Source: Pseudomonadota bacterium (GTDB taxonomy: Bacteria > Pseudomonadota > Gammaproteobacteria > Burkholderiales > Methylophilaceae). From it: 64,000 nucleotides of DNA. Position numbers and translations under genes: made by a program. Positions within the stretch are counted from its first letter, which is position 1; every line of letters starts with the position of its first letter. The notes under the pieces were generated by a model. It saw only the letters and a list, made by a program, of their open reading frames with translations. It was not told the DNA's origin and ran no database searches. Shown in pieces: positions 36,359 to 45,797 of this stretch. The stretch is taken from assembly GCA_029556915.1 (NCBI GenBank), contig JAKQIT010000074.1, positions 186,001 through 250,000 on the forward strand, written 5' to 3'.

Positions 36359-38215
36359 ATGCTTTCAAACCTCTGTATATTCAACGTGCAAAGTGCACAC
36401 AAATTTAGGTCATCTTTGAAGCAATTTTCCCCCACACTTATTTTGGCAAGCGCTTTGTTTTTATTGCCTCAACTAACGCATGCAGCAAACGATGCCTTGG
36501 GGCAAGAAATAGCCCAAGACTCAGATGAGATTAGCCCGCCTGAACAAAACTGGCCTTATGATGCAGACCTGACCAAAGAGCAACCGAGTGCTGAAGCACA
36601 CGCTGCAGAGGTGATTCCGATAGAAGATCCGCTTGGCTCAGAAAACATTCCGCCGCTGACTGAAGTCGCCCCAGAAGAACTTGACGTGATTAATGTGGGT
36701 AGCGAGGACTTATGGCAACGCATCAAAAAAGGCTATGCTATGCCAACCTCAAAATCAAAATTGGTGGCTAATCATGAGCGTTTTTTTAGCGCAAAACCAG
36801 AATATGTGCAGCGCATGGTGGAGCGTAGCCAAAAATACTTATTCCACATTGTAGAAGAAGTAGAAAAACGCGGCATGCCCACTGAAATCGCCTTACTGCC
36901 GATGATAGAAAGTGCTTACAATCCACAGGCGTATTCACGTAGCCGCGCTTCGGGCATTTGGCAGTTTATGCCTGCCACGGGTAAGTTTTTTGGTCTAAAA
37001 CAAAACTGGTGGGTCGATAATCGACGTGACATCACCATTGCCACAGATGCAGCGCTAACTTATCTGCAAAAACTCTATGCCATGTTTGGCAGTTGGGATT
37101 TAGCGCTTGCCGCTTATAATGCAGGCGAAGGCACGGTTAGCCGCGCGATTGAGCAAAACCGTAAGTTAGGATTGAGTACGAACTATGAAAGTTTAAACTT
37201 GCCTGCTGAAACAAAAAATTACGTGCCTAAGCTACAAGCCATGAAAAACCTGATGACCTACCCCGGTAAATATGGCTTGCAAATTCAAACCATCGCTAAC
37301 ACTGCTTACTTCACGCGCGTTTCAGCGCCACCGCAAATTGATGCACACTTAGCTGCCAAGTTAGCAGAAATTCCTGATGAAGAATTTTCTGCACTCAACC
37401 CAAGCTATAACCGTCCGGTCATTGCTGGGCATGACAGCAACCATGAAATATTACTGCCTATTGCCTCCGCACAAACTTTTAGGGATAACTTAGCGGCATA
37501 TAACAAACCACTCGTTACATGGCGTACTTATACGGCCAAACGCGGTGAGCGCATTGACAGTATCGCTTCAAAATTTGGTGTGGACGCCAGTAAAATTCGC
37601 AGTGCTAACAAGTTATCTTCCCAAGACAAACTCACCAAATCAGCCACCATTTTTGTCCCTAACAGCGCAACAGCAACCGAAACCAGCCCCAAAAAGATGG
37701 AATCAATCGAGCAAATTATTGAAGAACATTCCGACATCAGTGTTCAGCAAAACGCTGGCAATATTGATTTAGCGCATACTGAAAAACTATTTTCGGCTGA
37801 GAATGACAACGACACTGTACCAGCCAAAGAAAAACAACAAAAAATTGAACCTGTCAGGATGAGTAGCGTCACACACACCATCAAAAAAGGTGAAACCTTG
37901 CAGTCTATTGCGAGAAAGTACGATGTTAGTGTTAAGCAAATTTTAGCCGCCAACACATTAAAAAGCACTAAAGTTAAAGTCGGGCAAACGATTACCATAA
38001 AGAAAGAAGTGGATGACAACGAGAGTAGTCAAGCCGAAATTAAAAACAAAAAACAAGATAAACTAAAAGATAAAAAACAAACTAAAAATAAGTCTGTAAA
38101 ATCTAAGGATAAAAACAGCAACAGTAAAGTGAAGCAGGCAAAAGTAAAACAGGGTAAATCCAAGCAAGACAAATCTAAAACCGTGAAAACCAAAACAAAA
38201 GCGAAGAAAAAATAA
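36359..38215 (+). CDS. mltD: Membrane-bound lytic transglycosylase D-like, two LysM repeats
   Basis: The 618-residue protein has a long N-region and signal segment (LILASALFLLPQLTHA, to about residue 42), without a lipobox. An SLT domain follows with ALLPMIESAYNPQAYSRSRASGIWQFMPATG, the catalytic Glu in MIES, and AYNAGEG. Two LysM motifs lie near 385-430 (YTAKRGERIDSIASKFG) and 505-550 (HTIKKGETLQSIARKYD). The last 65 residues are strongly lysine-rich. It cleaves peptidoglycan in the periplasm. The basic tail is unusual and may bind cell-wall polymers or nucleic acid. Confidence 0.92.
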   Translation: MLSNLCIFNVQSAHKFRSSLKQFSPTLILASALFLLPQLTHAANDALGQEIAQDSDEISPPEQNWPYDADLTKEQPSAEAHAAEVIPIEDPLGSENIPPLTEVAPEELDVINVGSEDLWQRIKKGYAMPTSKSKLVANHERFFSAKPEYVQRMVERSQKYLFHIVEEVEKRGMPTEIALLPMIESAYNPQAYSRSRASGIWQFMPATGKFFGLKQNWWVDNRRDITIATDAALTYLQKLYAMFGSWDLALAAYNAGEGTVSRAIEQNRKLGLSTNYESLNLPAETKNYVPKLQAMKNLMTYPGKYGLQIQTIANTAYFTRVSAPPQIDAHLAAKLAEIPDEEFSALNPSYNRPVIAGHDSNHEILLPIASAQTFRDNLAAYNKPLVTWRTYTAKRGERIDSIASKFGVDASKIRSANKLSSQDKLTKSATIFVPNSATATETSPKKMESIEQIIEEHSDISVQQNAGNIDLAHTEKLFSAENDNDTVPAKEKQQKIEPVRMSSVTHTIKKGETLQSIARKYDVSVKQILAANTLKSTKVKVGQTITIKKEVDDNESSQAEIKNKKQDKLKDKKQTKNKSVKSKDKNSNSKVKQAKVKQGKSKQDKSKTVKTKTKAKKK

Positions 38216-38226
38216 ACCAATTTTGT

Positions 38227-40005
38227 ATGTTTTTTAATCGACTATTTTTAGCCATTTTTCGTGCGAGAGAAAATCACCGGCCTGCAAGCCGCATGGATAC
38301 TGGCTCACAGAGCATCGCCAATGAAGATGGGTGCATTCCAAGGTTTTTTTTCTATTTTTCTCGCGCTGTATTTGCTTGGCTAAGCTTGAGTTTTTGCTTA
38401 GTGTTAAGCGCATGCAACAACGCTAACGAAGCCACAATAAATATCGATTACAGCCAAGCAGCGCAACCACAAGAAGGTGGCACATTGATTGATGCCAGCG
38501 TGGGCGAGCCAAGTGGCCTGATTGCAATGACCGCTGGCGAATCAGCAGCTTCAGCCATTGCAAGTAATATTTTTAATAGTTTATTAAAATATGACAAAAA
38601 GCTCGATTTAACGGGCGAACTGGCGCAATCTTGGGAAGTTTCGCCAGATAAAAAAACCATCACCTTTCACTTAAAGCCCAATTTAAAATGGGCGGATGGT
38701 AAAGCGCTGACCAGTGAGGATGTGTTATTTACTTGGCAAAAAGTCACGGATGACAACACACGCACTCCTTACGGCGCAGATTACAAGCTAGTCATAAAAG
38801 CTGAAACGCCTGATGCCAATACTTTTCGCGTGACTTATGAAGCGCCGTATGCACCCGCTTTAGATAGTTGGGCTGGGCTACATATTTTGCCCAAACATTT
38901 GCTGAAAGACCAAGACATCAACACCACTGCCTTTAAGCGCAACCCGGTAGGCAGCCACTATTACAAGCTAGAAAGCTGGAAAAACAATCAGCATCTAACG
39001 CTGACTAGAAATGCAAACGCCACGCAAGGCCAAGCCAGAATCAACAAGCTTATTACGCGCATTATCCCCGACAAAGCCTCTCAATTCTTGGAGTTAAGCG
39101 CTGACAATATTGATATGATGGGGCTAAATCCTATTCAGTATTCTCGCGTGTTACCCGCCCGAAAAGAACTCAGCAAAAACATGGGCTTGTATAAAGAACT
39201 GGGAAACGGCTACACCTATATGGGTTTTAATCTCAAGCGTAAGCCATTTGACGATGTGCGCGTAAGACAAGCCATTAACTATGCCATCAACAAGCAAGAG
39301 ATTATTGATGGTGTATTGCTTGGTTTGGGAGAGCCAATTGCGTCTCCTTATAAACCAGGTACACGTTGGAGCAACCCAGCACTCAAACCTTATTCGTATG
39401 ATCCTGAAAAAGCGAGACAGTTGCTAAAAGAAGCAGGATTTTCTGATAGCAATGCGGATGGCATCTTAGAAAAAGACGGTAAACCTTTTAGCTTTGAAAT
39501 TTTAACCAATCAAAACAAAGAGCGTGAAATGTCGGCGGTGCTGATACAACGCCGCTTAAAAGAAGTAGGAATTGAAGTGAATATCCGCGCACTGGAGTGG
39601 GCGAGCTTTTTAGGGCGATTTATTGAGCCTCGCGAGTTTGATGCCGTGATATTAGGCTGGGGCTTAGGGCTAGAGCCAGATCAATATGGCATGTGGCACT
39701 CTAGCCAGCAAGCGCCAAAACAGTTTAACTTTATCAGTTACAATAATCCTAAAGTAGATACGCTTTTAGAAGCTGGGCGATTAGAGCTAAACCCAGATAA
39801 ACGGCAAATGATTTATCATCAATTAGCAGAAATTTTGCTTGAAGATAGCCCGATTATTTATTTATACGCTGGCTATGGCTTAACGGCGGTACATAAACGC
39901 GTGCATGGCATCGACAGCCCCGCCCCGCCCGCAGGGATTGGGCATAACACCCATGAATGGTATATTCCCAGCCAATATGCCCGCAATGAAATAAGCGAAC
40001 ACTAA
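38227..40005 (+). CDS. Peptide ABC transporter substrate-binding lipoprotein (DppA/OppA family)
   Basis: The SBP_bac_5 protein is 592 residues as the frame is open from ATG 38227. A hydrophobic signal and lipobox (FAWLSLSFCLVLSACNN) place the lipidated Cys near residue 62. The mature part shows LTGELAQSWEVSPDKKTITFHLKPNLKWADGK and FDDVRVRQAINYAINKQ. Residues about 12-30 are encoded by a REP element, and no good ribosome site precedes either ATG 38227 or ATG 38293, so the start is uncertain. It is followed by two coupled permease genes but no ATPases. Confidence 0.88.
   Translation: MFFNRLFLAIFRARENHRPASRMDTGSQSIANEDGCIPRFFFYFSRAVFAWLSLSFCLVLSACNNANEATINIDYSQAAQPQEGGTLIDASVGEPSGLIAMTAGESAASAIASNIFNSLLKYDKKLDLTGELAQSWEVSPDKKTITFHLKPNLKWADGKALTSEDVLFTWQKVTDDNTRTPYGADYKLVIKAETPDANTFRVTYEAPYAPALDSWAGLHILPKHLLKDQDINTTAFKRNPVGSHYYKLESWKNNQHLTLTRNANATQGQARINKLITRIIPDKASQFLELSADNIDMMGLNPIQYSRVLPARKELSKNMGLYKELGNGYTYMGFNLKRKPFDDVRVRQAINYAINKQEIIDGVLLGLGEPIASPYKPGTRWSNPALKPYSYDPEKARQLLKEAGFSDSNADGILEKDGKPFSFEILTNQNKEREMSAVLIQRRLKEVGIEVNIRALEWASFLGRFIEPREFDAVILGWGLGLEPDQYGMWHSSQQAPKQFNFISYNNPKVDTLLEAGRLELNPDKRQMIYHQLAEILLEDSPIIYLYAGYGLTAVHKRVHGIDSPAPPAGIGHNTHEWYIPSQYARNEISEH
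38262..38313 (-). repeat. REP-like element (copy h) inside a lipoprotein 5' coding region
   Basis: Read on the minus strand: arms GCTCTGTGAGCC and GGCTTGCAGGCC, loop AGTATCCATGC, tail GGTGATTTTCTCTCGCAC. It lies within the first 30 codons of the substrate-binding lipoprotein frame, which stays open through it. Confidence 0.82.
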
Positions 40006-41024
40006 TGCTGAAATATCTCGTCAAACGCATCTTTTGGATGATACCCATGATGATAGGCATCAGCCTCATCTCATTTTTCATCATGCATTTAGCGCCTGGT
40101 GACATCACCACGACAGAAGCAAACTTTAACCCCAAAGCCAGTCAAGAATCCCGACAAAAACTGCGCGAGCTTTATAACCTCGACAAACCCGTTATTGTGC
40201 AATACGGCTTGTGGCTAAAGCGCATCGCAACGCTCGATTTTGGTACTTCATTTGCATCACATCAGCGCCCTGTGTTTTGGCAAACCAAAGATAAAGAAGG
40301 CAATGTAACGCTAGGCATGATACAAGAAGCACTCCCCATTACTTTGCTGATTAATGTGTTGAGTTTGCTGTTGATTATTCTGATTGCCCTGCCTTTAGGC
40401 GTGGTTGCTGCGCTAAAGCAAAATCAACTCCCAGACCGCACCATTACCCTATTTGTGTTTATTGGATTTGCCATTCCCGGCTTTTGGCTGGCATTGATGC
40501 TGATGTATTGGACGGGTGTGCAGCATAACTGGCTGCCTATCTCAGGCTTAAACAGCATTGGTTATGAGCGCATGCCTTGGCTTGCTCAACAAATAGATAC
40601 GCTTAAGCACTTGGCCTTGCCAATATTTATTTCAGCCATTACAGGCTTGGCAGGTATTGCGCTTTTTGTGCGCAATGGCATGTTAGACGTGCTTAACCAA
40701 GACTACATCACCACAGCACGCTCAAAAGGTTTAAGCGAAAATCGCGTGATTTACGGGCACGCTTTGCGCAATGCCTTATTACCACTTGTAACCATCTTTG
40801 GCTTGAGTATTCCAGGCTTAATTGGCGGCTCGGTGATTGCCGAGAGTATTTTTGCCATTCCTGGTATGGGTAAACTGTTTATTGATGCTGTGAATATGCG
40901 TGACTTTCCAGTCATCATGGGCATACTCACCATTGGCGCGTTACTCACATTGCTAGGTAATTTGTTGGCAGATATTATGTATGCGTGGGCTGACCCGCGA
41001 GTAAGACGAGGTGTTGCGCAATGA
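40005..41024 (+). CDS. Peptide ABC transporter permease (DppB family)
   Basis: The 339-residue inner-membrane protein opens MLKYLVKRIFWMIPMMIGISLISFFIMHLAPGD, the DppB N-terminus. A large periplasmic loop with the YNLDKPVIVQYGLWL segment follows, then the permease core with the EAA-like loop ARSKGLSENRVIYGHALRNAL. It starts in the TAATG overlap with the substrate-binding gene, so both are translated together. Confidence 0.93.
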   Translation: MLKYLVKRIFWMIPMMIGISLISFFIMHLAPGDITTTEANFNPKASQESRQKLRELYNLDKPVIVQYGLWLKRIATLDFGTSFASHQRPVFWQTKDKEGNVTLGMIQEALPITLLINVLSLLLIILIALPLGVVAALKQNQLPDRTITLFVFIGFAIPGFWLALMLMYWTGVQHNWLPISGLNSIGYERMPWLAQQIDTLKHLALPIFISAITGLAGIALFVRNGMLDVLNQDYITTARSKGLSENRVIYGHALRNALLPLVTIFGLSIPGLIGGSVIAESIFAIPGMGKLFIDAVNMRDFPVIMGILTIGALLTLLGNLLADIMYAWADPRVRRGVAQ

Positions 41025-41845
41025 AAAAAGTATTGCTGTCTAACCCCCTCATTCTTATTGGCTTTGCGATTATCGCGAGCATTTTGCTACTGGCTTTCTT
41101 GGCGCCACTGATTGCTCCTTACGACCCTGATGCCATTGACGTGAAATCCATACTACTTGCACCTTCAGTGCAACATTGGATGGGCACCGATGGGTTGGGT
41201 CGTGATGTTTTTTCACGTATGCTCTACGGCGCACGCATTTCACTTTTGGTGGGTTTTGTAGCAGTAGGCATATCTACTATCATCGGCATCATTTTGGGCG
41301 CAATAGCAGGCTTTTATCGTGGCTGGGTTGATACCTTTATCATGCGCTTAGTCGATGTGATGCTTTCCATCCCTACTTTCTTCTTAATTTTAGCTGTGAT
41401 TGCGTTTTTATCGCCCTCTATTTGGAACATCATGATTGTGATTGGCTTAACATCATGGATGGGCGTCACGCGTTTGGTGCGTGCCGAATTTTTAAGCTTG
41501 CGCAATCGTGAGTTTGTACTTGCCACACAAACGCTCGGTGCAAAAGATGCGCGCCTTATTTTTACGCACCTGCTACCCAACAGTTTAACGCCTATTATCG
41601 TCAGCTCGATTTTAGGCATTGCCAGTGCGGTATTGCTCGAGTCTGGTTTAAGCTTTTTAGGGCTAGGCGTGCAAGCGCCGCAAGCTTCTTGGGGCAATAT
41701 CTTAACCGATGGCAAAGAGTACATTCAGTTTGCTTGGTGGTTATCGCTTTTTCCTGGGCTTGCTATTCTCATTACCGTGTTAGGGTATAATCTACTTGGG
41801 GACGGGCTACGTGATGCGTACAACCCACGTAGTAATCAGCGCTAA
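41021..41845 (+). CDS. Peptide ABC transporter permease (DppC family)
   Basis: The 274-residue protein has the DppC N-terminus (APLIAPYDPDAIDVKSILLAPS, then HWMGTDGLGRDVFSRMLYGARISL) and the EAA-like loop ATQTLGAKDARLIFTHLLPNS. It overlaps the upstream permease gene by four bases (ATGA). The importer is completed by ATPases that must be encoded elsewhere. The fabI gene follows by 30 bp. Confidence 0.93.
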   Translation: MKKVLLSNPLILIGFAIIASILLLAFLAPLIAPYDPDAIDVKSILLAPSVQHWMGTDGLGRDVFSRMLYGARISLLVGFVAVGISTIIGIILGAIAGFYRGWVDTFIMRLVDVMLSIPTFFLILAVIAFLSPSIWNIMIVIGLTSWMGVTRLVRAEFLSLRNREFVLATQTLGAKDARLIFTHLLPNSLTPIIVSSILGIASAVLLESGLSFLGLGVQAPQASWGNILTDGKEYIQFAWWLSLFPGLAILITVLGYNLLGDGLRDAYNPRSNQR

Positions 41846-41875
41846 TCAAACATAAAATAATAGATAGGACACATC

Positions 41876-42661
41876 ATGGGATTTCTCGCAGGTAAAAAAA
41901 TACTCATTGCAGGTTTATTGAGCGACCGCTCAATTGCTTACGGCATCGCCCAAGCCATGAAGCGTGAAGGTGCCGAGCTCGCTTTTACTTATCAAGTAGA
42001 AAAACACAAAGACCGCGTCGCTAAGCTGGCAGCAGACTTTGATTCAACATTAGTTTTTCATTGTGATGTAGCTGAAGATAGCTTGATTGAATCGTTATTT
42101 GTGGATATTGCCAAAGTGTGGGATGGCATTGATTCTATTGTACATTCGGTTGCTTTTGTGCCCAAAGATGCGCTTGATGGCGACTTTGTCGAAAAAACCA
42201 CGCGTGAAAACTTTCGTATTGCGCACGACATCAGCTCATACAGCTTTACCGCCTTGGCAAAGGCCGCCTTGCCACTTATGCTAGGCCGTAACGGTAGCTT
42301 GCTCACCCTCAGCTATTTAGGTGCAGAACGCACCATGCCTAATTACAACGTGATGGGTGTGGCAAAGGCTAGCTTAGAAGCAAATGTACGCTATATGGCG
42401 CAAAGCTTAGGTCCTAGAGGCATCCGTGTGAATGCGGTTTCGGCTGGACCGATTAAAACATTGGCTGCTTCTGGCATTGCGGGCTTTGACAAAATGATTA
42501 ACTACAATGAAAAACATGCCGCATTACGCCGCAATGTTACTATTGAAGAAGTGGGCAACGTGGCTGCCTTTTTGTGTAGTGATTTAGCCTCTGGTGTTAC
42601 AGGTGAAATTACCTATGTGGATGGCGGCATGAACATCACCGCTGCAGGCGTTATTGATTAA
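41876..42661 (+). CDS. fabI: Enoyl-[acyl-carrier-protein] reductase (NADH)
   Basis: The 261-residue SDR protein starts [40 protein letters not shown], the FabI nucleotide-site segment. [23 protein letters not shown] holds the Tyr-x6-Lys catalytic pair near 156-163. It performs the last step of each fatty-acid elongation cycle. A GGAC ribosome site precedes it. Its position 30 bp after the permease suggests read-through from the transporter operon. Confidence 0.96.
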   Translation: MGFLAGKKILIAGLLSDRSIAYGIAQAMKREGAELAFTYQVEKHKDRVAKLAADFDSTLVFHCDVAEDSLIESLFVDIAKVWDGIDSIVHSVAFVPKDALDGDFVEKTTRENFRIAHDISSYSFTALAKAALPLMLGRNGSLLTLSYLGAERTMPNYNVMGVAKASLEANVRYMAQSLGPRGIRVNAVSAGPIKTLAASGIAGFDKMINYNEKHAALRRNVTIEEVGNVAAFLCSDLASGVTGEITYVDGGMNITAAGVID

Positions 42662-42700
42662 TTTAGGCCGCTTGTTAAAGCAAGTTATTGCATTACATTT

Positions 42701-42757
42701 CGCCCGAGGGCAAAACAGCACCTCTGTAAGCCTCATAGAATAAGGCTTGCAGAGGTG
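42701..42757 (-). repeat. REP-like element (copy i)
   Basis: Read on the minus strand: arms CCTCTGCAAGCC and GGCTTACAGAGG, loop TTATTCTATGA, and a tail ending CCCTCGGGCG. It lies between the convergent fabI and ppiD ends, next to a separate terminator. Confidence 0.87.
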
Positions 42758-42806
42758 CTAAAAAAAAATGTGGCTAAATAGCAGTTTAAACCTTATATTT
42801 TAGACA

Positions 42807-42840
42807 ATAAAAAAGGCACTTATCAGTGCCTTTTTTATTA
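42807..42840. terminator. Bidirectional terminator between fabI and ppiD
   Basis: AATAAAAAAGGCACT, a 4-nt loop, then AGTGCCTTTTTTATT form a 15-bp perfect stem with A and T runs on both sides, suited to ending both convergent transcripts. Confidence 0.88.
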
Positions 42841-42859
42841 CCTAAACTAAGCTTAAAAT

Positions 42860-44755
42860 TTAATTATTTGCCGCTGAATCTAACAACAAACGTTCATTAA
42901 TGGTGACTTTTGATTTTTCACGCAGTGATTGCTTATAAGCCGCGAGATACTCACTCGCCACTACTGCATTTAGCTCATTTCTGGCTGCGGCTTCATCTGC
43001 TGGTTTTTGCGTTTCCGCTTTGACTAACTTCACTAACAAATAGCCTTGCTTTTCATTTACCGCACCTGCGTATGCAGGCAATTTTGCAGTGCTTATTTTA
43101 AACGCCTGTGTCATCGCCAAATCGGTTAAACCCTGCGCATTTTTGCGGTCAATGGTCACTTCCTGAATCCAATCGAGCCCGCTCACCTCTTTACCTGCTT
43201 GCAGGTCTTTTAGGGCAGCCTCGCCCTTTGCATTGGCCAATTTAGAAGCAGCCTCTAATTTCAACAAAGCTTCAATGGCTGTTTTAACTTCATCAAACGT
43301 TTTTGGTGTTGCCGCTTTAAAGTCCACCACGCGCGCAGACACTAAATTATTGGGTGATACTTCTATTGCCTCAGTATTACGACGCTCTTTGAGTGATTCT
43401 GGCGCAAAAATAAGATCCATCAACTGCGTATTGTCTTTAAAAAACTTCGCCCCTGATTCACGTGTGAGCCAGTCAGATTTTTGAACTTCTGTTTTAAATT
43501 GTTTAGCAGCTGGCGCTAAGCTATTTTGCTGGGTATAAACCAACTCTTTAAAATCTTCAGCCTGTTTAGCAAATTCAGCCTTCGCTTTATTAAACATTAA
43601 ATCGCCCTTGATTTGCGGTTTTAATGATTCAAAATCAGACTTGTCACCTGTAATGCCTGTTAGTTTAATAATGTGATAACCAAACTCGGATTCAACCAAG
43701 CCGCTGATTTCATCCACTTTCATACTAAAAACAGCGTCTTCAAATGGCTTTACCATTGCACCACGTCCAAAACTACCTAAAGACCCGCCATTGACTGCTG
43801 AACCTTCATCGGTAGAGTGTTGTGTCGCTAAGGCTTCAAATTTCTTAGGGTCTTTTTTAAGCTCAGCCAAAATACCTTCAGCTTTCACTTTTGCGGCTTG
43901 TTTTTTCTCTGCTGTCACATTGGCACCAAAACCAATCAAAATATGGCTAGCTTGACGCTCTTCTCCAGCTTGAAATTTATCTTTATTCGCTTCGTAAAAC
44001 TGCTTAACTTCAGCATCATCCACAGTCACACCAGTAATTAGGCTATTGGCAGATAGCAGCACAAACTCAATTTTCACTTGCTCTGGATTCATTAATTTTG
44101 CTTTATTTTTTTCATAATAAGCTTTTATTTCAGCAGGGTTTATGCTGACTTGCTCAACGAAATCTTTAGTTTTAATTTCAGCAACGGTTACCACGCGTTG
44201 TTGGTTTAAAGTATTAAAAACTTGGTCTGCGCGCGTGTTAGAAATAAAGCCCAGTTTTGCAAAGCCATCTTGGGCTTGCTGCGCTTGTAAATCTGAGCGG
44301 ATTAAATTTTCGAATTTATTTGGAGTTAACTGATTTTGAGTTAAAAGTTCATCGTACAGTTCTTGTGAAAACTTACCATCTTTTTGAAACTCAGGCATAC
44401 CAGTGATATAAGTCGATAAATGTGCATCGCTAATCGCGTAATGAGATTTTTTGATTTCTTCACTTAAAAGTTGCTTACTCACCAAATCATTGAGCACAAA
44501 TGATTTCATTTCTTGGGTATCGGGCTGAGATGCATCCCATTTGCCTTGGGCTTGTAACTGTTTACGCAAATTTTGCAATGCGTTTGTATATTCTTGAATT
44601 GAAATACTGTTATTGCCTACTTTTGCAACTGCTGCATTGCTGCCTGCACTACTCAAATAAGACTCTATTCCAAATAAGGCAAGCGGAATCCCAATAATCG
44701 CTAATAACGCCTTACCAACCCAGCCATGTGCTAACGAACGAATATTATCTAACAT
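42860..44755 (-). CDS. ppiD: Periplasmic folding chaperone PpiD (SurA-like/parvulin)
   Basis: The 631-residue protein has one N-terminal membrane anchor (about 13-33: [20 protein letters not shown]), a SurA_N-like chaperone region and a parvulin domain near 255-370. That domain shows [32 protein letters not shown] and [14 protein letters not shown] second degenerate helical part follows. It assists folding of outer-membrane and secreted proteins at the periplasmic face. Its position after lon-hup-tRNAs is conserved in proteobacteria. Confidence 0.94.
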   Translation of the reverse strand: MLDNIRSLAHGWVGKALLAIIGIPLALFGIESYLSSAGSNAAVAKVGNNSISIQEYTNALQNLRKQLQAQGKWDASQPDTQEMKSFVLNDLVSKQLLSEEIKKSHYAISDAHLSTYITGMPEFQKDGKFSQELYDELLTQNQLTPNKFENLIRSDLQAQQAQDGFAKLGFISNTRADQVFNTLNQQRVVTVAEIKTKDFVEQVSINPAEIKAYYEKNKAKLMNPEQVKIEFVLLSANSLITGVTVDDAEVKQFYEANKDKFQAGEERQASHILIGFGANVTAEKKQAAKVKAEGILAELKKDPKKFEALATQHSTDEGSAVNGGSLGSFGRGAMVKPFEDAVFSMKVDEISGLVESEFGYHIIKLTGITGDKSDFESLKPQIKGDLMFNKAKAEFAKQAEDFKELVYTQQNSLAPAAKQFKTEVQKSDWLTRESGAKFFKDNTQLMDLIFAPESLKERRNTEAIEVSPNNLVSARVVDFKAATPKTFDEVKTAIEALLKLEAASKLANAKGEAALKDLQAGKEVSGLDWIQEVTIDRKNAQGLTDLAMTQAFKISTAKLPAYAGAVNEKQGYLLVKLVKAETQKPADEAAARNELNAVVASEYLAAYKQSLREKSKVTINERLLLDSAANN

Positions 44756-44930
44756 ACAACTTTACCTTAAATAAACAGAGGATTAACCAAAAAATAATGG
44801 TACAAAATCGAATGCGTGACTATAGCATATTTCTAATTTTGATTAGCAGGTATCGACCGTTAAAATCCAGAAAATATCCCAAGTTGGACAACAAAGCTTT
44901 TAAATACTTTGCTTCATTTCTGCACCACAG

Positions 44931-44966
44931 AAAAAAAAAGCCTGCAAGCAATTTGCTTACAGGCTT
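44931..44966 (-). terminator. Rho-independent terminator of tRNA-Asp
   Basis: AAGCCTG (44938-44944) pairs with CAGGCTT (44960-44966), with AGCA/TGCT nested inside. The A-run 44931-44939 gives the U-tract on the minus strand, just after the tRNA-Asp 3' end. Confidence 0.8.
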
Positions 44967-44972
44967 TAATAT

Positions 44973-45049
44973 TGGCGGAGTGGACGGGACTCGAACCCGC
45001 GACCACCTGCGTGACAGGCAGGTATTCTAACCAACTGAACTACCACTCC
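44973..45049 (-). tRNA. tRNA-Asp (GTC)
   Basis: The 77-nt gene encodes its CCA end. Acceptor arms GGAGTGG and CCACTCC pair fully. The anticodon arm CCTGC-CTGTCAC-GCAGG exposes GTC, and the T arm contains GGTTCGAGTCC. It is followed by a terminator and preceded by tRNA-Val about 200 bp away. Confidence 0.96.
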
Positions 45050-45247
45050 AAAACTTGTTTAGCCAGCAACTTGTTTAGTTGCAAACCAACTAATTTGGCG
45101 CTTTTAATAAAAGCGGTCATTTTAATCGCTTCTAAGTGTTTTTGCAAAATAAAAGAGCGCCTAAAAAAACTAGCACTCTTAATTTACAAAAATTAGGAAC
45201 GACTAAATCAAAACAACTTTAATACACAGCTAAAACTTGCAATTTAG

Positions 45248-45323
45248 TGGTGGGTGCTAACGGGGTCGAACCGCTGACATTCGCCTTGTAAGGGCGACGC
45301 TCTACCAACTGAGCTAAGCACCC
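45248..45323 (-). tRNA. tRNA-Val (TAC)
   Basis: The 76-nt gene encodes its CCA end. Acceptor arms GGGTGCT and AGCACCC pair fully. The D arm is TAGCTCAGTTGGTAGAGC, and the anticodon arm CGCCC-TTACAAG-GGCG-like exposes TAC. The T arm is CGGTTCGACCCCG. It lies between hup and tRNA-Asp on the same strand. Confidence 0.96.
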
Positions 45324-45364
45324 TGCGCAATCAACAATGTTAATTAGCTGTGTGACTAAAAACG

Positions 45365-45637
45365 CTAGTTTACAGCATCTTTAAGAGATTTACCAGCCCT
45401 AAATTTAGGAGAATTTGCAGCTTTAATTTGAATAGAACCGCCAGTACGTGGGTTACGTCCACTGCGTGCTGCACGTTTACCTACGTAAAATGTACCAAAG
45501 CCGATTAATGTTACTAAATCGCCCTTTTTCAATGCTTTTGTAATTGAAGCTGTAGTTGCATCTAATGCACGCGCTGCTGCAGCTTTTGAAATGTCAGCTG
45601 CTTCTGCAATGTTGTCAATGAGTTCTGATTTATTCAC
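45365..45637 (-). CDS. hup: DNA-binding protein HU
   Basis: The 90-residue histone-like protein starts at GTG 45637 ([21 protein letters not shown]). A GGGAGA ribosome site lies about 8 bases upstream; the longer frame to 45712 is rejected. The beta-arm [21 protein letters not shown] holds the signature and DNA-intercalating proline. It compacts and bends DNA. The lon-hup-tRNA order is typical. Confidence 0.96.
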   Translation of the reverse strand: MNKSELIDNIAEAADISKAAAARALDATTASITKALKKGDLVTLIGFGTFYVGKRAARSGRNPRTGGSIQIKAANSPKFRAGKSLKDAVN

Positions 45638-45797
45638 GTGAAATCTCCCTAGGGTTAAATTAACATAGTTGCCTATGCTGATAAATGATAAGTTTATATT
45701 CAAATCAGTCAAAAATTGAGTATATAACTCATTGTGACTTTATATCAAGCCTATAAAGGCTATGTCAAGCATTTATCTGCTTAATTCTACGTTTTTC

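Noticed and set aside
44728-45196. Small frames across the tRNA-Asp region
   Set aside because: They read through a terminator and the antisense of a tRNA; typical spurious calls.
45638-45712. Extended N-terminus of HU
   Set aside because: The 25 extra codons lie upstream of a clear GGGAGA ribosome site and are absent from the HU family.
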